From Parabacteroides sp. FAFU027 (GTDB lineage: Bacteria; Bacteroidota; Bacteroidia; Bacteroidales; UBA7332): a stretch of 64,000 nt of DNA. How positions within the stretch are numbered: position 1 is the first letter of the stretch; each line of letters starts with the position of its first letter. The notes under the pieces are model-generated. The model did no database searches, was not told the DNA's origin, and saw nothing but the letters and a program-made list of their open reading frames with translations. Location of the stretch: positions 1 to 64,000 of the forward strand of contig NZ_JAKZKV010000011.1 in assembly GCF_022808675.1 (NCBI RefSeq), in the 5' to 3' direction. Shown here in pieces: positions 27,501 to 35,629 of this stretch. The translations under genes and the position numbers were made by a program.

Positions 27501-27929
27501 GATAGTCCCAATGGCCGATCCTTTAATACGAATATTGACACCAATCAATGGATCACCTGATGGACCTCTGACAATTCCGGTTATTTTCCGTTTCCGGTTA
27601 TTTGTTTCGTCGGCGACATTCACCGTCGGCTCATTGGTCACAACGATATGGTTCTCTACAAGAGTAAACCGCATCCCCGTTCCCCGAAAGACATCATTCA
27701 ACACCTCTGTCACCGGCTTATTGGTTGCTGATACCGTTGTGAGCAGTTCGGTATTTATTTTATCCTTGGAAAAAAAGAAGAGGTAGTCGGTCTGCTTTTC
27801 TATCTCATTGAAAAGTTCTTTGATTGGGGTATTCTTTAGGTTTAAGGTAACTTTCTGGTTTTGTGCAAGGCAATTGTTTATTGATATTAGTAGTAATTCT
27901 ATGACAAAAAATACTGTCTTAAGTTTCAT
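24528..27929 (-). CDS. SusC/RagA TonB-dependent transporter with STN domain (SusC1)
   Basis: Outer-membrane glycan importer, 1,133 residues from the ATG at 27929. The longer frame starts with a TTG inside the -7 box, so it is rejected. Signal peptide to about residue 23; STN signalling domain about 27-97 (TLNLKNTPIKELFNEIEKQT); carboxypeptidase-regulatory-like domain about 115-195; TonB-box-like EEIVVIGYGQ; plug with VLKDASATAIYGSRGANGVI; then a 22-strand barrel ending ...VVCGIKLSI. The STN domain normally contacts a FecR-type anti-sigma, yet the FecR gene here sits at the far end of the locus, upstream of the other SusC. It has its own -7 box and a terminator separates it from SusD2. Confidence 0.95.
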   Translation of the reverse strand: MKLKTVFFVIELLLISINNCLAQNQKVTLNLKNTPIKELFNEIEKQTDYLFFFSKDKINTELLTTVSATNKPVTEVLNDVFRGTGMRFTLVENHIVVTNEPTVNVADETNNRKRKITGIVRGPSGDPLIGVNIRIKGSAIGTITDNTGHFSMEGISEKSVLQFSYIGFSTMEKVIGKNAILEVTLQEAAKTLEEIVVIGYGQVNKSDVTGALASVTSKQIEAIPVKDITSALQGAAAGVDIGNTAAQPGSLPQIRIRGSRSITAGNEPLYVLDGIPLTGGIAEISPGDIESMEVLKDASATAIYGSRGANGVILITSKKGIKGVSTVSYDSYLSIDNRLVQPDMMTGGEFAEMVREANRAAGRYSTPYPDPQQDYYGFSTFYATRDPAGWAQIARAYEWVDKANLIPKIRATTPTEKAMWGVNEVPVYNASNVGGYDWLSHALRTAVTQNHQFSTTFGNDKVRALFSAAYLDQQGIVKTQGYQRLTLRLNTNFQVNDNVKFGVQNMASLSVKETDVDMFAKMTRQVPYAVPYDENGNFIEYSGGSGRIYNAINDPKYSFNEDRTTRYVGTIFGEIKLPLGWSFRSNIGLDFKLLRNGQFNDIGATNTQVSVITQSNARYYENQDIAFTWDNLLYYDKKIKNHSVGLTLLESMEGAWTEGSEIRASGLPYSSQKWFNIGSTDKNAADYFGSWYSHQARESFMGRLNYSYNNRYLLTVSNRWDGSSVLAEGHKWAAFPSMALAWKMHEEDFLKNNKVINSLKLRIGYGQTGNSAINPYQTGGTLVRTVYVFGESAASGYGFGSLGATQGSMANKRLGWEKTSQYNLGVDFGLWKNRVSGTVDLYLAKTYDLLLNQIIPSTNGFTSWINNIGATQNRGIEVSLHTVNIDKKKLTWTTDVTFTKNKEEIAALSNGKQDDIANLWFIGQPITVFYDYQYDGIWSTSEADKAEMAKFAAKGSSFSPGSIRIKDQNHDYKIDASDKVILGTGVPKWSAGMTNTFSYKGIELSCMLFARIGQMLNSNYYKPTLSGIFQCRNVNYWTPYNQDAEYPRPNVLQESPNYISSMGYRKGSFLKVKNIGVSYAIPKTWTQKLQAKKLSLYLKMVNPFVVSDHFEGLDPEGDIMSYKSVVCGIKLSI

Positions 27930-27950
27930 GGTTATCAGTATTATTTGTTT

Positions 27951-27958
27951 CAAAGATA
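27951..27958 (-). promoter_or_regulatory. -7 box for the SusC1-SusD1 operon
   Basis: TATCTTTG on the minus strand, 22 bp upstream of the SusC1 ATG at 27929. No good TTTG -33 element is present. It supports separate transcription of the second SusCD pair. Confidence 0.5.
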
Positions 27959-28004
27959 ATAATCTGGAACAGAAATCGGATACTTTAAAAGAGAAAATAT
28001 AAAA

Positions 28005-28037
28005 GCCTGCATATCTGAATTCATCAGATATGCAGGC
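28005..28037 (-). terminator. Terminator between SusD2 and SusC1
   Basis: Perfect 14-bp stem GCCTGCATATCTGA / TCAGATATGCAGGC with loop ATTCA, followed on the minus strand by TTTTATATTTT. It stands 36 bases beyond the SusD2 stop codon. Confidence 0.85.
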
Positions 28038-28072
28038 TTAATAACTACTATAGAGGTTAAATCTTTCTTTTT

Positions 28073-30064
28073 TTACCAGCCCTGGTTTTGCATTGCTGCT
28101 TTTTCTTCAGCAGTTAGTGCTCGTCCGCTTTTTTGAATCGCATCAAGGAATGATTGCGGAACAGGGCGAAGATAATGTTTAGGATCAACTGGTTTAGCTT
28201 CATCATTAAATAGTGTTGCACGTGAAATCAATGTCTTAGTCCGGGATAAATCCTCCCAGCGCATTAATTCACCCATCAACTCACGAGAACGTTCATTCAA
28301 AATAAACTGAAGAAATTTATCTGCATTTGAAGCTGCTCCCAAAACGTTATAAAACTCTTTTGTAGAGTTAAAGATGTCGTCCACACTATTCAGGTGCAGG
28401 CTAGAAGCTGCAGTAGTGACAGGAATATTATTCGATAAATAGTAAGTATTCTTATCAGAATAAGAAAATGCAGTAACACCGGTAGTTGCAACTGTATTAG
28501 TTTTATAGGATACTCCACCATCGACATAGAATGAGCGATCTTCTCCAGATTTATAGGCAGCTCTATCTCTAACTGTATTAATGTACGGTAATGCTTCAGC
28601 GTATTTTCCTAGACGGCCATATGCTTCAGCTGCAATCAAGTAAGTCTCAGATAAACGAGCCAAAATACCGTCTCTCTGACCAAACTGAGAGGCAACTGAA
28701 TTTCTTGAACCATCCATAAACTTGCTTAGTGCAACATAACGTGTAGGAGAAACCTTACCATAATTACCATGTGATCCAATCAAATTCTGAGCTTCTCCAT
28801 TAAAATACCGAACAAACGTATGTGGAGCAAGATAATTAATATTATCAGACGTATATCTTGCATCACCGGCATCATTTACAATGTACTGAATTGAGGTTTC
28901 ATTAGCGGAGAATTTAAATTTTCCAACCATATCATTACTTGGAGCATATTGAGTAGTCCATTTAGGTGCACTTGCAGGTTTATTACAAGAATAGCAGGTC
29001 TTGAAACTTTTCCAAAAACGAGAGTCATTTACCCGATCGTACACATCAATTGCATAATCTGTTGTTCTGCATCGTTGGAATTCACGACCGCCGGATAAGT
29101 CACGTTGCATGCCTGCCAGGTTATTGTAAATTGAGGGGAAATGTAAATGCAACTGATTTCCAAAACGCCCCTGAGTGGTTGTATTATTGGAGAATTGAGC
29201 CGCAAGGATAATTTCCGACAATTTTTCATTAGCACCGTCTGGAGTGGTAAAATTCCATAAGTCGCTAAAATTCGGTGCTAAGGTTTTTCCACTTCTTACA
29301 ATCACAGAATCGGCATAACGGACGGCGTTATTCAAATCATCTGTTTTAGTTTCTGCATTCCAGTCACTGTACAACTCACTGGCACGATACAAATAAGCTT
29401 TAGCAAGGAAGTGCGCAGCCGCCCATTTTGTAATTCTTCCAGTAGCTTCCGGTGTTGCAGGAAGTAATTTATATGCTTCGGTAAAATCACTGATAATTTG
29501 ATCATAAACCTCTTTCGCACTGTTGCGGGTATATTCATACTGAATATCGGTTGTTTGAGTCAGTTTAAGCGGTACCCCACCATATTGTTTTACCAATTTG
29601 AAGTAGTCAAAAGCCCGCATGAAATAACCTTCACCTAATCTGGTATTCTTTGTAGCCGAGATTGGATCATAATACTTCGGTACATTCTCTATAACGGTAT
29701 TGGCAGAGTTGATACCTCCATACATGTTATCCCATACAGACTTAGGATCAGCATTGAAAAGAGACAACGCAGAATTAAGATTAGTACCATAAGAGTTCCA
29801 CATTTCACAGGTTCTATCACCACCTACACTAAATTCATCAGTACCATAAATCGTGGTTGCATATGCCCATTCATAATTAAAATGGAACTTAAGGTTTTGA
29901 TACATCCCCGTAACAAGATCATCAAGTCCAGGAGTTGTGGTGTAATACTGGCTTGTAAGTTTGTGAGATGCATCTTCTTCTAGAAAATCGGAGCATCCTG
30001 TCGTTCCAAGCATTGAGCCCGAAAGTATCAGGCTGAAATATATTAATTTCTTAAGCTTATTCAT
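28073..30064 (-). CDS. SusD/RagB-family outer-membrane lipoprotein (SusD2)
   Basis: A 663-residue surface lipoprotein partner of SusC2. Lipobox LGTTGC gives the lipidated Cys24. The SusD core motif is GYFMRAFDYFKLVKQYGGVPLKL, and the C-terminus has LNERSRELMGELMRWEDLSRTKT and YLRPVPQSFLDAIQKSG. It resembles SusD1 in layout and C-terminal motifs but differs through most of its length, so the two pairs are old paralogues rather than a fresh duplication. The gap to SusC2 is 16 bp, and a strong terminator follows. Base composition is more AT-rich than SusD1. Confidence 0.95.
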   Translation of the reverse strand: MNKLKKLIYFSLILSGSMLGTTGCSDFLEEDASHKLTSQYYTTTPGLDDLVTGMYQNLKFHFNYEWAYATTIYGTDEFSVGGDRTCEMWNSYGTNLNSALSLFNADPKSVWDNMYGGINSANTVIENVPKYYDPISATKNTRLGEGYFMRAFDYFKLVKQYGGVPLKLTQTTDIQYEYTRNSAKEVYDQIISDFTEAYKLLPATPEATGRITKWAAAHFLAKAYLYRASELYSDWNAETKTDDLNNAVRYADSVIVRSGKTLAPNFSDLWNFTTPDGANEKLSEIILAAQFSNNTTTQGRFGNQLHLHFPSIYNNLAGMQRDLSGGREFQRCRTTDYAIDVYDRVNDSRFWKSFKTCYSCNKPASAPKWTTQYAPSNDMVGKFKFSANETSIQYIVNDAGDARYTSDNINYLAPHTFVRYFNGEAQNLIGSHGNYGKVSPTRYVALSKFMDGSRNSVASQFGQRDGILARLSETYLIAAEAYGRLGKYAEALPYINTVRDRAAYKSGEDRSFYVDGGVSYKTNTVATTGVTAFSYSDKNTYYLSNNIPVTTAASSLHLNSVDDIFNSTKEFYNVLGAASNADKFLQFILNERSRELMGELMRWEDLSRTKTLISRATLFNDEAKPVDPKHYLRPVPQSFLDAIQKSGRALTAEEKAAMQNQGW

Positions 30065-30080
30065 AGTATTGAGTTTTAGA

Positions 30081-33000
30081 TTAGAATTCTACATTCAGTC
30101 CGAATACAAAACCGCGGTTATAGGTTGAGCCTCCCAAATCCGGATCCAACCATTTGCATTTTGCATACAATAATCCGGGATTCATCATTTGAGCTGTAAG
30201 TTTAAGGTTTGAAATATTAAACTTACTCAAAGCTTTTGATGGAATAGTGTATGCCAAAGAAATGTTTCTCATCTTAATAAATGATCCATCCTGATAATTC
30301 ATTGAACTTTTGTATGAGTCACCAGCTGCACTTCCATAGTTTGGAGCCGGATAATCGTTAGTTGGATTATTTGGAGTCCAGTAATCAACTACACGTTGAG
30401 CATAACGTCCCTGAAGAGCTTCAGCTCCACCAAGTACAGTAAAACCCCAACGAGAATATATAAAGAATGATAAATCCCAGTTTTTATAGCTGAATGTATT
30501 GTTAAAACCGGCTGTCCAGTCTGGGCTGGAATGTCCTATAATTTGACGGTCATTATTAGCATCAATTTTATAATCACCATTCAAATCAGCTAGTTTAATA
30601 TCGCCTGGTTTGAATACGACTTTTCCATTTGCAACTGTATATTTTGCCAGTTCTGCTGCATCAGCATCATTGTTTTGCCAAACCCCCACTTTCTTATAAT
30701 CATAGTAAACTCCTATTCTTTGACCGATAAACCAAAGGTTGTTAACATCATCTACTTTACCATTTGCAAGAGATACAATTCTGTCTCTATTTGCACCATA
30801 ACTGATATTAGAAGTCCAGGTAAAATCCTTTGTCTTGATATTAGTTGTGTTTAAAGTGATTTCAAATCCCCTGTTAGCAGATTCTCCGATATTATCCCAT
30901 CCGTAGGTATAACCAGATATCGATGGAACGGCTTTTTTCATTAAAAGATTCTTCGTATTAGAAGTATAGTACTCAACCGAACCGTTAATTCTGCCTTTGA
31001 ACACACTGAAATCCAAACCAATATTTCGTTGAGTAGTGTACTCCCAACTCAACTTTTTATTGGGTAAAGCTGAAGGACTAGCTAAAGTAGCATCTGACAG
31101 TACATAACCAACATCCGTTGTTGCACCCCAAGTATAATACAATGGAGTAAGAATACCTTTAGTCGTATAAGGATCAATCGAAGATTGACCTGTCGTACCA
31201 ATACCTAAACGAAGCTTACATTGATCAATCCAGGTAAGTGACTTCATAAAATCTTCCTGCTCAATACGCCATCCAAGAGCCAATGAAGGGAAAGCGTCTC
31301 CCCATTGATAACCTTCGGCTAATACAGAGGCTCCATCCCAGCGAGTAGATGCTGTAATTAAGTATTTATTATTGAATCCGTAGTTTATGCGAGCCATATA
31401 TGACAACATTTTTGATTCAGATAAATCAGAACCAAATGCTGACAATGTACTAACTGAACCCAGTTGATTCCATTTCTGACCTTCATAAGGAAGATTTTCA
31501 GCAGTCATACTAGAGGATTCTCTATGAAATGACTGGCTACTTTGAAGTAAGGAAACACTTACAGAATGTTTCTTTGCAAAAGTCTTATCATAAGTAATAA
31601 GGTTGTCCAATGTCCAAGTAAAATCAAGCTCCTTATCTAATCGGGCCTGATCAGTTGAACCAGCTTCACCGCCACCACGCATCATCGAACGTTTATCATA
31701 GTAAATACCATTTGTTCTGTTATAAATATCAGGGCTAAAGCTGACTTTATATTTCAGACCATCCATAAACTTAATTTCAGCATAAGCGCTTGCTAAAGTT
31801 CTTAATACGTTACGTTGGTTAGTACTATACTTTTCTTCTCCAATCGGATTTAGAATATTCACATCTCCTCCTGGATAATTGATCCTGGAACCATCTTCTC
31901 TGTATGGAACTGCATAAGGAAGCATGCCTGCAGCTGCAAAATATAGATTACCTGCTCCAGATCCACTCGCTTTGTAACCATATTGTTGCTCACTCCATGA
32001 ACCATTAATATTAACCCCCATTGTAAACCAGTTAGTAGGAGTTATATCAACTTTGAGGGCTGTATTGTATCTTTTATATCCTTGTCCAAGTTGAGTTCCT
32101 TGTTGATTTAAATATCCAACAGAGGCATAAGATTTCATTTTATCTGTTCCTCCACTTACACTTAAAGTATGATCCTGAGTTACACCTGTCTGTAATACCA
32201 TTCCGGTCCAATCAGTTGTAGGAACTAAACTACCATCCCAAGTTCCGCTTGCCCAGCCTTTTTGGACATTCGCCCAAGCATATGGATCTTGTCCGAAAAT
32301 AACTTTATCAGCTGCTTCTGTCGGAGTACTAGGATAACCACCATTTGTATACCCATCTTGAGTTATTGTTGCTCCCATACGTCTATATGCCCATCTGCGA
32401 AAATCAATATACTGAGCGGAATTCATCATTTGACTACGATCATACATATTTTCAACAGTCATAGAACCGGAATAATTCAACGTATACTTACCTGCTTTTC
32501 CTTTCTTAGTTGTAACCAAAACAACACCATTGGCAGCTCGTGAACCATAAATAGCCGCAGCAGATGCATCTTTTAAGATATCTACAGACTCAATATCGGA
32601 GGGGTTAATTGACTCAAGACCTCCTGATAATAGTGGAATTCCGTCAACAATAATGTAAGGGTCACTTGTTGCTGCAAAAGAACGAACTCCTCGAATTTGA
32701 ATTTTACCCATTTCACCAGGACGTTCATTTGAGGTAATATCCACTCCGGCTGCTTTACCTTGCATACCCTGAAGAGCATTTGTCACAGGCATTTTTTTAA
32801 TATCCTTTGCACTTACACTGGTTAGTGAACCGGTTACATCACTTTTTTTAGCGACTCCATATCCAATTGCCACAACCTCACCAAGCGAAACCGATGAGTC
32901 TTGCAGTTTTACGTTGATAGTCTGCTGATTACCCACTGTCACTCTTTGTGGTTCCATTCCTACGAATGTAAATGAGAGAACTGATTTTGCCGATGTAGCA

Positions 33001-33227
33001 GAGATAGTGTAGTGTCCGTTGATGTCGGTTATGGTGCCCTGTTTAGTACCTTGTACGGCAACGGTTACGCCGGGAAGCGGATTTCCCTGGCTGTCTTTCA
33101 CGGTTCCTTTCACAGTGACATTCTGTGCGAAGGCTAATTGAGCGGTCATTAAGCATAGAAATAAACAGACCGTCTTGAATAAAAAGAAGCCGGAGGCTCT
33201 TTTCGTTGTAAGAGTTTTGTTTCTCAT
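30081..33227 (-). CDS. SusC/RagA TonB-dependent transporter (SusC2)
   Basis: Outer-membrane importer, 1,048 residues. Signal peptide to about residue 34 (LAFAQ), a carboxypeptidase-regulatory-like domain about 37-115 (VKGTVKDSQGNPLPGVTVAV), plug about 125-235 (SVSAKDIKKMPVTNALQGMQGKAAGVDI, ILKDASAAAIYGSRAANGVV) and a beta-barrel ending with an aromatic strand (FVFGLNVEF). Unlike SusC1 it has no STN domain. It is the first transport gene after the sigma/FecR pair and is 16 bp from SusD2. The 217-bp gap upstream of it likely holds the promoter recognised by the locus sigma factor. Confidence 0.95.
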   Translation of the reverse strand: MRNKTLTTKRASGFFLFKTVCLFLCLMTAQLAFAQNVTVKGTVKDSQGNPLPGVTVAVQGTKQGTITDINGHYTISATSAKSVLSFTFVGMEPQRVTVGNQQTINVKLQDSSVSLGEVVAIGYGVAKKSDVTGSLTSVSAKDIKKMPVTNALQGMQGKAAGVDITSNERPGEMGKIQIRGVRSFAATSDPYIIVDGIPLLSGGLESINPSDIESVDILKDASAAAIYGSRAANGVVLVTTKKGKAGKYTLNYSGSMTVENMYDRSQMMNSAQYIDFRRWAYRRMGATITQDGYTNGGYPSTPTEAADKVIFGQDPYAWANVQKGWASGTWDGSLVPTTDWTGMVLQTGVTQDHTLSVSGGTDKMKSYASVGYLNQQGTQLGQGYKRYNTALKVDITPTNWFTMGVNINGSWSEQQYGYKASGSGAGNLYFAAAGMLPYAVPYREDGSRINYPGGDVNILNPIGEEKYSTNQRNVLRTLASAYAEIKFMDGLKYKVSFSPDIYNRTNGIYYDKRSMMRGGGEAGSTDQARLDKELDFTWTLDNLITYDKTFAKKHSVSVSLLQSSQSFHRESSSMTAENLPYEGQKWNQLGSVSTLSAFGSDLSESKMLSYMARINYGFNNKYLITASTRWDGASVLAEGYQWGDAFPSLALGWRIEQEDFMKSLTWIDQCKLRLGIGTTGQSSIDPYTTKGILTPLYYTWGATTDVGYVLSDATLASPSALPNKKLSWEYTTQRNIGLDFSVFKGRINGSVEYYTSNTKNLLMKKAVPSISGYTYGWDNIGESANRGFEITLNTTNIKTKDFTWTSNISYGANRDRIVSLANGKVDDVNNLWFIGQRIGVYYDYKKVGVWQNNDADAAELAKYTVANGKVVFKPGDIKLADLNGDYKIDANNDRQIIGHSSPDWTAGFNNTFSYKNWDLSFFIYSRWGFTVLGGAEALQGRYAQRVVDYWTPNNPTNDYPAPNYGSAAGDSYKSSMNYQDGSFIKMRNISLAYTIPSKALSKFNISNLKLTAQMMNPGLLYAKCKWLDPDLGGSTYNRGFVFGLNVEF

Positions 33228-33444
33228 AAATGTTAGTTTACATATTAGATTGAATTTAAGCTACATAAATTCGTAGCATACAATGGATAGCAATGGGTTA
33301 ACAGGAATATTTTCTGCCTCAATTAGATTTTGGTTAACATCAAAAAAACAGAGAGAAACCGGGGCGGCTTTTTCCCCGATAAATCTCTAACCTAAACAAT
33401 CACTGCTGTACTCAGCAGCCTTTTTTACTATAAAAAACTACCTA

Positions 33445-34383
33445 TTAGTATATCGTTACGTGTTGTTTTTCAGCGTTGTACTGGTATCTGAAGTTGGCTT
33501 CCGCCTTTATTACATCCAGAATGTGGGTAATTCCTTCGTTTTTCCTGAATTTGCCTGTACAGGTACTGCTCAGGATGTTCTTATTTTGAATAACGATAGT
33601 CACATCGTAATATCTTTCAAGCCGTTCAAGGATATCAGCCAGAGTCATATTATTGAATGAATAAACTCCGCTTTTCCATAGCATATCTTCCGCAGTGGAT
33701 GTGGATGTCGCTTTCAGTTTTCCGTGGTCAACCTCAGCTTTCATATTGGGTGTCAGGATAACCTGTTCATTTGTAGAGGTATTGGCTACGCTAACCTTTC
33801 CCCGGATAAGACTGGTGGAAAAAAGGTCTTCACCACTTTCGTTATAAGCATAAACATTAAAAGCCGTTCCCAGCGCCGTTACATCATATCGTCCTGCCGA
33901 AACAATAAACGGGTGTTTCTTATCGTGAGCAACTTCAAAAAATGCTTCTCCGTTAAGCTTCACATTTCTTGTTACATTCCCGTATGAAAAGTTGTAAGAG
34001 AGTTTTGTTCTGCTGTTCAACCAGACTTTCGTCCCGTCAGGCAAAGTGACCTTTACCATCTGACCGGCGGGTGCTTCAATCGTTTGGCTGAATTGGGCCA
34101 TATTATGTTCCTGCCTTTTGTATAATGCAAATGCAATCGTTGAAACTACAATAACCGCCGCAGCGATTTTACCGATTTCAAGTGAAATACGACGGAAATT
34201 CCAACGAACGACACGCTGTTCTGTCTCCACCGGAGTAGTCAGAATCAACATATCCCAGGCACGACGGGCTTCGATAAACTCCTGCTTATTCGCCTCGGAC
34301 TCGTCGATCCAGTCGAGCAGAATTTTTTCATCTTCCGAAGAAATCTGGCCTTTAAAATAGTGGACAAATATTTCCCTGTTCAT
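33445..34383 (-). CDS. FecR-family anti-sigma factor
   Basis: A 312-residue inner-membrane regulator. It has a cytoplasmic anti-sigma part (about 1-68), a single TM helix (about 71-90, IGKIAAAVIVVSTIAFALY), a periplasmic FecR domain (about 105-200, APAGQMVKVTLPDGTKVWLNSRTKLSY, GEAFFEVAHDKKHPFIVSAG) and a C-terminal DUF4974-type domain (ADILERLERYYDVTIVI...CTGKFRKNEGITHILDVI). It should hold the sigma factor encoded 73 bp upstream until an outer-membrane STN transporter signals substrate. The likely sender is SusC1, the only STN-bearing transporter here. Confidence 0.95.
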   Translation of the reverse strand: MNREIFVHYFKGQISSEDEKILLDWIDESEANKQEFIEARRAWDMLILTTPVETEQRVVRWNFRRISLEIGKIAAAVIVVSTIAFALYKRQEHNMAQFSQTIEAPAGQMVKVTLPDGTKVWLNSRTKLSYNFSYGNVTRNVKLNGEAFFEVAHDKKHPFIVSAGRYDVTALGTAFNVYAYNESGEDLFSTSLIRGKVSVANTSTNEQVILTPNMKAEVDHGKLKATSTSTAEDMLWKSGVYSFNNMTLADILERLERYYDVTIVIQNKNILSSTCTGKFRKNEGITHILDVIKAEANFRYQYNAEKQHVTIY

Positions 34384-34456
34384 AGATGTAGGAGTTGGTT
34401 CTGATATGTAAACAGATTACAATAAGATACCCCTAAAGGGAATAGCGATTTTTTTT

Positions 34457-35050
34457 TCAGAAAAAGAAAGTATAGGCAGACATGTAGTCTTTCAGGCCAA
34501 TACGAAGAGATTTCAGGCCTTTGGTAATGTGATATTCCACACCTTTGACGGAGATATTCAGGCGCAGAGCGATCTCCTTATTACTTAAATTGTCAAAGCG
34601 GCTCATTTCAATCACCTGGCGGGTTTGTTCAGGAAGTTTGTCTAAAGTCTGACGGATAAGAGATTGTACTTCATTGCTGAAGATAGATTCAGGATCGGTA
34701 GCACGCAGGGTAAGGCATCGAAGTTCGATCTCTCTGGTCTGCTGTGAGAGCAGCTTCTCTTCCACAGCATAACGGGTCTGGAGGTGTGAAAGGTGGTTTA
34801 GGGCTCTGTTTTTAATAATTGTGAGCAGATAAGATAGTACATTGGAGTTGTCAGCCAGCGTTTCCTTATTTTCCCAAAGGGTGGTAAAGGCATCCTGCAC
34901 AATATTTTCGGCAACAAACTCATCCCGCACATACGAGTTGGCAAAACTACGAAAACGAGGGAAATAAGTCCGGTATATGGCTGCATATACCCGCTCGTCA
35001 CCCTGTTTTAGCTTTGTCAGATCTTCGGAATTATACTCGTATGCTTTCAT
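34457..35050 (-). CDS. ECF sigma-70 factor of the polysaccharide locus
   Basis: A 197-residue RNA polymerase sigma factor of the type paired with FecR in Bacteroidota glycan loci. Region 2: YFPRFRSFANSYVRDEFVAENIVQDAFTTLW. Region 4: LDKLPEQTRQVIEMSRFDNLSNKEIALRLNISVKGVEYHITKGLKSLR. It starts the minus-strand regulatory unit and probably drives SusC2-SusD2. Confidence 0.95.
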   Translation of the reverse strand: MKAYEYNSEDLTKLKQGDERVYAAIYRTYFPRFRSFANSYVRDEFVAENIVQDAFTTLWENKETLADNSNVLSYLLTIIKNRALNHLSHLQTRYAVEEKLLSQQTREIELRCLTLRATDPESIFSNEVQSLIRQTLDKLPEQTRQVIEMSRFDNLSNKEIALRLNISVKGVEYHITKGLKSLRIGLKDYMSAYTFFF

Positions 35051-35629
35051 AGAAGGTTAATCGTTACAAAACTACTCCCTTTTTTTTGATGTCATACTTT
35101 GAAAAATGATGGAGTAGCAAAAACGGATTACCCTGATGTTTTGATTATTAGGTTATCGTTTTTAATTGAACAGATTACTACAAGCCTGTGTTCACCCACC
35201 ATTCCCGGCAAATAAACGGGAATATTTCCCTACTCCGGCCTTTTATGATGCATGGTTGCTTCGGGCTTGCTCTGATGATGTTCCGCTGATGTTAGTATAT
35301 TGTACATAGCTATAGGTATGATTCTTCCAATATTTTTTCATAGATATCCCATACTTAATAAGTATGGGATATCTATGAAATATGTATGAATTGTCTATGT
35401 GATATGTAAGGAATATATGTTTATCATCAGCGGAACAACCCCGGAGCATCATCGGAACATCCGTCTATCAAGATGATATATAAACCGGCTTATCATACTT
35501 CTCTTCAGGTTAAACCCAAAAATGACACACTCTATACCAAAATGTACACATCTGGATGCCAGCAAAACAGTAATCTTGCAATCTGAACGAGGCAACCAAC
35601 CTTATTGTACAATTCAATACATTAACTAC
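35051..35629. other. Divergent intergenic region with a long palindrome
   Basis: The region between the sigma gene (minus) and the pectate lyase (plus). No gene; it holds the long inverted repeat 35280-35436. The open frame upstream of 35630 is in the pectate lyase frame but precedes its signal peptide. Confidence 0.6.
35280..35436. repeat. 157-bp symmetric palindrome with two 78-bp arms
   Basis: The centre (35336-35380) is a perfect palindrome: two 22-base arms around a single A, the arms containing CATAGATATCCCATACTTA. The outer ends are also perfect (GTTCCGCTGATG at 35280-35291 and CATCAGCGGAAC at 35425-35436). The arms are equally long (78 bp each) although the part between centre and ends has diverged. 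It lies about 190 bp upstream of the pectate lyase start and could fold into a cruciform. Confidence 0.85.

Noticed and set aside
35243-35452. A 69-codon minus-strand frame through the long palindrome
   Set aside because: Its sequence is dictated by the inverted repeat, and it has no coding signature.
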